Below, in pieces: positions 59,707 through 64,000 of a DNA stretch of 64,000 nt. Each line of letters starts with the position of its first letter. The stretch's first letter is position 1. The notes beneath the pieces were generated by a model, which saw only the letters and a list, made by a program, of their open reading frames with translations, ran no database searches and was not told where the DNA came from. A program made the position numbers and the translations under genes. The stretch comes from Halorientalis sp. LT38 (GTDB lineage: Archaea; Halobacteriota; Halobacteria; Halobacteriales; Haloarculaceae): positions 806,001-870,000 of the forward strand of contig NZ_JAYEZN010000001.1 in assembly GCF_037031225.1 (NCBI RefSeq), read 5' to 3'.

Positions 59707-60941
59707 GTTTCCAGTTCTGTGATGTCCGCGACCGTCTCCCGCCGGACAGCGGGCCGAGCCGTCTCGCCGTCGATGGCGACGACCGCCGGCCGCGGCCGGG
59801 AGTTGTAGTTGCTGCTCATCTCGTACCCGTATGCACCCGCGTTACCGACCGCGAGCAGGTCCCCGCGCTCGGGGTCGGGGAGCGACCGATCCTCGCCCAG
59901 CACGTCCGCCGTCTCGCAGATCGGGCCGGCGACGGTCGCCGAGGTCGTCTCCCGCGCGCCCGCGTCGGGAGCCAGCGAACGGATCGCGTGGTAGGAGTCG
60001 TACATCGCCGGGCGAACCAGGGTCGTCATCCCGGCGTCGACGCCGACGACCGTCGTCTCGGGCGTCGGCTTGACCGTGTTCACCCGAGTCAGGAGCACAC
60101 CCGCGTCCGCGACGAAATAGCGACCGGGTTCGATACCGAGCGTCGCCTCGACGTCGCCGAACGCCTCCCTGGTCGCAGCCGCAACCGCCTCCAGATCGAG
60201 CGGCGATTCGTCCTCGCGATAGGGGACGCCGAGGCCGCCGCCGACGTTGACGAACTCCAGACGTCCCACCTCGTCGATCACGGTCCGCGCCAGGTCACCC
60301 ATCCGTGCGACCAGTTCGCGGTGGGCCTGCAGGTCCTCGCCCGAAATGCCGCTGCCGGCGTGGGCGTGGAGGCCCACGAGGTCGAACCCGCGGTCGACCG
60401 CCTCGCTCGCGAGTTCGGGCACGCGATCCAGCGGGACCCCGAACTTCGGCGCCGCGCCGGTCGAGACCTTCTCGTGGTGGCCGGCACCGACCCCGGGGTT
60501 TGCCCGGATGCAGAGCCGACCCGAAAAGCCCCGTTCGGCCAGCCGATCGAGGGTGTCCGCCGCGCCGATCGTCACGATCAGGTCGTGCTCGGTCGCGGCC
60601 TGGACCACGTAATCGAGGTCCTCGTCCGGCGGGTTGACCGCCGTGTACCGCACGTCTCCTCCACCGAACCCCGCGGCGAGCGCGCGTTCGACTTCGCCCG
60701 CGGAGGCACATTCGGCCCCGACGCCCGTGGACTCGATCGTCTCCAGTACCGGGCGAGTGGTGTTGGCCTTGGCGGCGTAGCTGATCTCTTCCGCGTCGAA
60801 GGCGGCCCGGAGCCGAGCGGCGTTCTCGCGCACCCGGTCCAGATCGAGGACGTACAGCGGCGTCTCGTACTCGCCGGCGAGGGCGCGCAGTCGCTCGGCG
60901 TCCCAGTCGGACAGCCGGCGGACCGCGGGCCCGGACCTCAT
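59694..60941 (-). CDS. lysA: Diaminopimelate decarboxylase
   Basis: 415 residues, fold-III PLP enzyme. Last step to L-lysine. PLP Lys in ISYAAKANTTRPVL, 'VGLHAHAGSGISGEDL', 'FVNVGGGLGVPYREDE', the phosphate-binding 'EPGRYFVADAGVLLT' and 'CETADVLGEDR' with the dimer-interface Cys. Overlaps dapD by four bases and dapF by 13 bases. Confidence 0.96.
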   Translation of the reverse strand: MRSGPAVRRLSDWDAERLRALAGEYETPLYVLDLDRVRENAARLRAAFDAEEISYAAKANTTRPVLETIESTGVGAECASAGEVERALAAGFGGGDVRYTAVNPPDEDLDYVVQAATEHDLIVTIGAADTLDRLAERGFSGRLCIRANPGVGAGHHEKVSTGAAPKFGVPLDRVPELASEAVDRGFDLVGLHAHAGSGISGEDLQAHRELVARMGDLARTVIDEVGRLEFVNVGGGLGVPYREDESPLDLEAVAAATREAFGDVEATLGIEPGRYFVADAGVLLTRVNTVKPTPETTVVGVDAGMTTLVRPAMYDSYHAIRSLAPDAGARETTSATVAGPICETADVLGEDRSLPDPERGDLLAVGNAGAYGYEMSSNYNSRPRPAVVAIDGETARPAVRRETVADITELETWSK

Positions 60942-61768
60942 TCTCTCAGTGCGTCTTCGCGCTCGGTGCCTTCGAGGGTTTCGGTCTCGATGTCCGTCGC
61001 GACGACGGCGGGCTTGTAGGCCGCGCCCGGGATCAGGTCCTCGTCGCTGACCGAAGACTCCACGTAGCGGGCGAAGGCACGGCGCTCCGGCGGCAGTTCG
61101 CCGTACAGGACCTCGTCCTCGACCAGGTCGTAGACCGGGATCCGAGGTGTGAGGAGCGTGTTCTCACCAACGATGGAGTTCTCGCCGACGCGGAAGCCGG
61201 AGGTGACGCGAGAGCCCGCGCCCAGCGAGACGCCGTCCTCGACGATGACGGGGTCGTTCTCGACCGGTTCGAGGACGCCGCCGATCAGCGTGTTGGCGCC
61301 GAGTTTGACGTTCTCGCCGATCTGCGCGCAGGAGCCGACGGTGTCACAGGAGTCGACGAGGGTCCCGTCGCCCACGTGGGCACCGATGTTGACGAACGAG
61401 GGGCTCATCATGATCGCGTCGCTGCCTACGTAGGCACCGCGGCGGATGACCGTCCCGTCCGGCGTGTTGCGGGAGCCACGGTCGCCGATGTCGGCGGTGT
61501 CGCGCAGGGGGAGCACGTCGTGGTAAGCCACGTCGCCGTACTCGCGGGCCTCGATCTGTCGGAGGCCGAAGTTGAGCAGGATGCCCTGCTTGACCCACTC
61601 GTTGACCTGCCAGTCCCCGTTCGCGGGTTCGGCGGCGCGGACCTCGCCCCCTTCGAGGGCTTCGAGTAACGCGTCGAGCGTGTCGGCGTCGTCGGCCGTC
61701 GCGTCCTCGGCGGTGAGGCCGTCGTCGTAGCGGTTCCACAGGGCTTCGATGTCGGTTTGCAGACTCAT
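60938..61768 (-). CDS. dapD: Tetrahydrodipicolinate N-succinyltransferase
   Basis: 276 residues with left-handed beta-helix hexapeptide repeats (about 105-230; GAYVGSDAIMMSPSFVNIGA, GTLVDSCDTVGSCAQIGENV). Succinylates tetrahydrodipicolinate, committing to the succinylase branch. I chose ATG 61768, preceded by GAGGAG at about 10 bases, over a GTG three codons upstream. Confidence 0.93.
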   Translation of the reverse strand: MSLQTDIEALWNRYDDGLTAEDATADDADTLDALLEALEGGEVRAAEPANGDWQVNEWVKQGILLNFGLRQIEAREYGDVAYHDVLPLRDTADIGDRGSRNTPDGTVIRRGAYVGSDAIMMSPSFVNIGAHVGDGTLVDSCDTVGSCAQIGENVKLGANTLIGGVLEPVENDPVIVEDGVSLGAGSRVTSGFRVGENSIVGENTLLTPRIPVYDLVEDEVLYGELPPERRAFARYVESSVSDEDLIPGAAYKPAVVATDIETETLEGTEREDALRE

Positions 61769-61780
61769 ACTGGACACTCC

Positions 61781-62542
61781 TCAGGCGTCCCCGATAACGT
61801 CCCCGAAGTCGTACCGGCCCGGGTCCTGGGTCTCGATCCAGACCGCCGCGTCGAGCGCGCCGGCCGCGAAGACGCTCCGGTCCTCGGCGTGATGGGAGAG
61901 CGAGAGCACCTCGTCGTTGCCCGCCGCGATCAGTTCGTGTTCGCCGCGGATGTCGCCGGCCCGGCGGGCGAAGACGCCGATCTCGTCCTCGTCGCGTGGG
62001 GCGTGGCCCTCGCGACCGTAGACCGGCTCGACGTCTCGCTGTGCCTGGACGGTCTCCAGCATGGTCTTGGCCGTGCCGGAGGGGGCGTCGATCTTCCCGT
62101 TGTGGTGGGTCTCCATCAGTTCGAGGTCGTAGTCGGGCACCGCTGGCAGAGCCTCCTCGATCGCGCGCAGGAGCGCGTGGATCCCGCGGGCGAAGTTGGT
62201 GGCCTTCAGGAGGGGGACCGACTCGGCGGTCTCGTCCAGTGCGGCGAACCCGTCCTCGTCGAAGCCGGTGGTGCCGACGATCATCCCGACGCCAGCCTCG
62301 GCGCAGGCGTCGGCGAGCGAGCGGGTGGCTTCCGGGACGGTGAAGTCGACGACCACCGCAGGCTCGTACTCGGCGAGCGCGTCGGCGGTCTCGGCCGCGT
62401 CCACGACCGGCACGCCCTGGACTTCGTCGGGGCCGTCGACGTCGAACCCGACGACCACCTCGACGTCGTCGCGGTCCGCCGCGGTCTCGACGACGGTTCG
62501 GCCCATGCGTCCCGCGGCGCCGTTGACCGCGACCCGCGTCAT
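61781..62542 (-). CDS. dapB: 4-Hydroxy-tetrahydrodipicolinate reductase
   Basis: 253 residues. NAD(P) motif VAVNGAAGRMGR, VDFTVPEA, GTTGF, and the substrate/catalytic motif ETHHNGKIDAPSGTA. Start MTRVAVNGAAG at 62542 overlaps the dapA stop by four bases; the longer frame upstream is the antiparallel shadow of dapA. Confidence 0.95.
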   Translation of the reverse strand: MTRVAVNGAAGRMGRTVVETAADRDDVEVVVGFDVDGPDEVQGVPVVDAAETADALAEYEPAVVVDFTVPEATRSLADACAEAGVGMIVGTTGFDEDGFAALDETAESVPLLKATNFARGIHALLRAIEEALPAVPDYDLELMETHHNGKIDAPSGTAKTMLETVQAQRDVEPVYGREGHAPRDEDEIGVFARRAGDIRGEHELIAAGNDEVLSLSHHAEDRSVFAAGALDAAVWIETQDPGRYDFGDVIGDA

Positions 62543-63459
62543 CGCTGGGCCTCCGCCGGTTCGGGGGCCGACCCGTCGTCCAGGTCGTCGAGCGTCTCGC
62601 GCAACGCCGCGAGCGTCTCGTCGGTCGCGCGAGAGAGGGGCGAGCGCATCCGGGGCGAGTCGTAGTGGCCCCGGATCGCCATGGCCTCCTTGACCGGGAT
62701 CGGGTTGGTCTCGGTGAACAGGACCCTGAAGAGCTCGCCGAGTTCGTGGTGGTACTCCCTGGCGCGCTCGTAGTCGCCGGAGATGGCCGCGCCGACCATC
62801 GCGCAGGTCCGGGCCGGCTCGATGTTCGCGGAGACGGAGATACAGCCGCTCCCGCCGGTGGCGATAATGGGCAGCGTCATCGCGTCGTCGCCCGAGAGGA
62901 CCGCGTAGTTCTCCTCGCGTGTGCGCTCGATGACTTCGGTGATGCGGTTCATGTCGCCGGAGGCGGCCTTGTAGCCGACGACGTTCTCGTGTTCGGCCAG
63001 GTTGACCGCGGTCTCGACGGCGATGTTGCGGCCCGTTCGCGAGGGGACGTTGTAGATGATCTGGGGCAGGTCGACGGCGTCGGCGACCTGGCGGAAGTGG
63101 TGTTCCATCCCGGCGGGCTCGGGGGTGTTGTAGTACGGCGAGATGAGGAGGAGGCCGTCGGCGCCGGCGTCGGCGGCGCGTTCGGAAAGTTCCAGGGCCT
63201 CGCGGGTGTTGTTGCTGCCGGAGCCGGCGATGACCGGGACGTCGTCGAGGGCGTCGATGACGGCCTCGATGACCTCCACGTGTTCGTCGTGGGACATCGT
63301 CGAGCTCTCGCCGGTGGTGCCCATCGGGACGACGCCGTCGACGCCGCGGGCCTCGAGCCACTGGGCGTGCTCGCGGAGCCGTTCGAAGTCGATGCTCTCG
63401 TCCTCGTGGAACGGCGTGGTCATCGCGGGGAACACGCCGGTGAATGTGTCGTGTGTCAT
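62539..63459 (-). CDS. dapA: 4-Hydroxy-tetrahydrodipicolinate synthase
   Basis: 306 residues, TIM-barrel aldolase. Condenses pyruvate with aspartate semialdehyde. Schiff-base Lys in VVGYKAASGD, catalytic Tyr in ISPYYNTPEP, and GTTGESSTMSHDEH phosphate-like loop. First gene of the six-gene operon dapA-dapB-dapD-lysA-dapF-dapE; aspartate kinase and semialdehyde dehydrogenase genes are not in this window. Confidence 0.94.
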   Translation of the reverse strand: MTHDTFTGVFPAMTTPFHEDESIDFERLREHAQWLEARGVDGVVPMGTTGESSTMSHDEHVEVIEAVIDALDDVPVIAGSGSNNTREALELSERAADAGADGLLLISPYYNTPEPAGMEHHFRQVADAVDLPQIIYNVPSRTGRNIAVETAVNLAEHENVVGYKAASGDMNRITEVIERTREENYAVLSGDDAMTLPIIATGGSGCISVSANIEPARTCAMVGAAISGDYERAREYHHELGELFRVLFTETNPIPVKEAMAIRGHYDSPRMRSPLSRATDETLAALRETLDDLDDGSAPEPAEAQR

Positions 63460-63465
63460 GGCTGT

Positions 63466-63497
63466 GGTGTGTCGTGGTGTGATCGCTGGGGTGTGAT
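63466..63497. repeat. Three short direct repeats upstream of dapA
   Basis: GGTGTGTC (63466), GGTGTGAT (63476) and GGTGTGAT (63490) on the plus strand, i.e. ATCACACC facing the dapA start. They occupy the 7-38 bases immediately before the ATG and may be a binding site or part of the leader of the lysine operon. Confidence 0.45.
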
Positions 63498-63753
63498 AGT
63501 TCGCGCGCGAGACAACGAGGACGGCCCGCGACGGGGCGCTACGCCCGCCGTGAGCCTACCGCGCGCGTTTGGGTTTCGCAATGCCCCGAGAACGGACCGC
63601 GCCACACCAGGAGCTGACGGAGACGCCAGCGCGACCCGGAGTGGCCCGTTGCATAGGCGTGACACCGATACGAGACGACTTAGAAGTTTCGAGACGGAGC
63701 AACGCGTCCGCGCGGTCTGGGCCGAGTCACTGTCAGCGGGACACGTACCAGTA

Positions 63754-63759
63754 TTTATA
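63754..63759 (+). promoter_or_regulatory. TATA box of the NYN-domain gene
   Basis: TTTATA centred about 27 bases before the ATG at 63784, implying a leaderless transcript. Confidence 0.55.
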
Positions 63760-63783
63760 CTACGCCGACCGCTACGTCCTCGC

Positions 63784-64000
63784 ATGACCGACGTGCATCC
63801 CGGGCAACGCGTGGCCATGCTGGCCGACGCGCAGAACCTCTACCACACGGCCCGGAGCCTCTACACCCGAAACATCGACTACGCCTCGCTCCTCGAGGAG
63901 GGAGTCGACGGTCGCGAACTCACCCGCGCCATCGCCTACGTGATCCGCGCCGAGGCCGAGGACGAGGAGACGTTCTTCGAGGCGCTGGTCGACATCGGCT
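63784..64000 (+). CDS. NYN-domain (LabA/DUF88) nuclease-like protein, 5' part
   Basis: The first 72 residues are visible before the window ends. 'RVAMLADAQNLYHTARSLY' is the start of the NYN/PIN-like domain, with the first metal-binding Asp in LADAQN. 'IDYASLLEEGVDGRELTRAIAYVIRAE' follows as in LabA-like proteins. Predicted RNA-processing or regulatory nuclease; the remaining active-site acids are off the edge. Confidence 0.82.
   Translation, partial: MTDVHPGQRVAMLADAQNLYHTARSLYTRNIDYASLLEEGVDGRELTRAIAYVIRAEAEDEETFFEALVDIG

Larger units (their letters stand above)
63460..63783. other. Gap between divergent dapA and NYN gene
   Basis: 324 bases with no gene seen. The dapA-proximal end carries the GGTGTGAT repeats, the far end a TATA box for the NYN gene. 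The middle is GC-rich without a clear hairpin, promoter or open frame. Confidence 0.6.

Noticed and set aside
1-64000. CRISPR arrays, insertion sequences, prophage or integrase
   Set aside because: No regularly spaced repeats, transposase motifs or terminal inverted repeats with target duplications were seen. Gene content is core-like throughout.

Overview
The window is 64 kb of archaeal chromosome from an extreme halophile (class Halobacteria). The signs are very high G+C, strongly acidic predicted proteins, leaderless starts with an AT-rich box about 25-30 bases upstream, and marker genes: FtsZ1, DTD2-type deacylase, archaeal-type prolyl-tRNA synthetase, aCPSF1/FttA, glycerol-1-phosphate dehydrogenase, bacterio-opsin-activator-type HTH regulators and a FolC-FolP fusion. 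The genus cannot be fixed from the sequence alone. I see no insertion sequence, integrase, CRISPR array, rRNA or tRNA. The region reads as core chromosome.

Layout. 1-5090: start of secE, ftsZ1, D-aminoacyl-tRNA deacylase, a Na+/Ca2+-exchanger-like protein and aroE. 5.1-9 kb: an acidic HhH protein, then overlapping pabB-pabA-pabC for p-aminobenzoate. 9-17.6 kb: reductase, Rieske protein, a small HTH/Zn-ribbon regulator, a sugar nucleotidyltransferase, a MerB-like protein divergent from an HxlR regulator, a Dph6-like ligase, a DUF373 protein, an S49 protease and a coiled-coil protein. 17.8-25.7 kb: GH2-like protein, small Zn protein, DUF371, endonuclease III, aCPSF1, DICT/HTH pair. 25.8-32.1 kb: proS and the 1515-residue glutamate synthase. 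32.2-46.2 kb: small proteins, a 7TM histidine kinase, an epimerase, egsA, a Nudix-like protein lacking the catalytic acids, an ABC-2 exporter, an S9 peptidase, a glycosyltransferase and folCP. 46.2-52.6 kb: a lipid-oriented cluster (below). 52.7-57.6 kb: purNH, purB and a second HTH-10 regulator. 57.7-63.5 kb: dapA-dapB-dapD-lysA-dapF-dapE, the succinylase route to diaminopimelate and lysine. The window ends inside a NYN-domain gene.

The most interesting part is 46.2-52.6 kb. An R2-like diiron protein keeps all six metal ligands and the Val and Tyr that form the cross-link in R2lox oxidases, but has Phe where ribonucleotide reductase R2 has its radical Tyr. It is in an operon with a small helical protein and a [2Fe-2S] ferredoxin. 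Two SCP2-type lipid-binding proteins and an acyl-CoA dehydrogenase follow. All four transcription units carry a similar element directly downstream of the TATA box (roughly CCYC, a short AT-containing spacer, then GGGG), and a bacterio-opsin-activator-type regulator lies divergently upstream. I infer a co-regulated lipid-oxidation or lipid-modification module. No function has been demonstrated from this sequence.

Other connections: pabABC and folCP supply two halves of folate/pterin synthesis. PurNH needs formyl-folate, or formate via other enzymes, and lacks the IMP cyclohydrolase domain, so a separate PurO-type enzyme is expected elsewhere. EgsA makes the archaeal lipid backbone sn-glycerol-1-phosphate.
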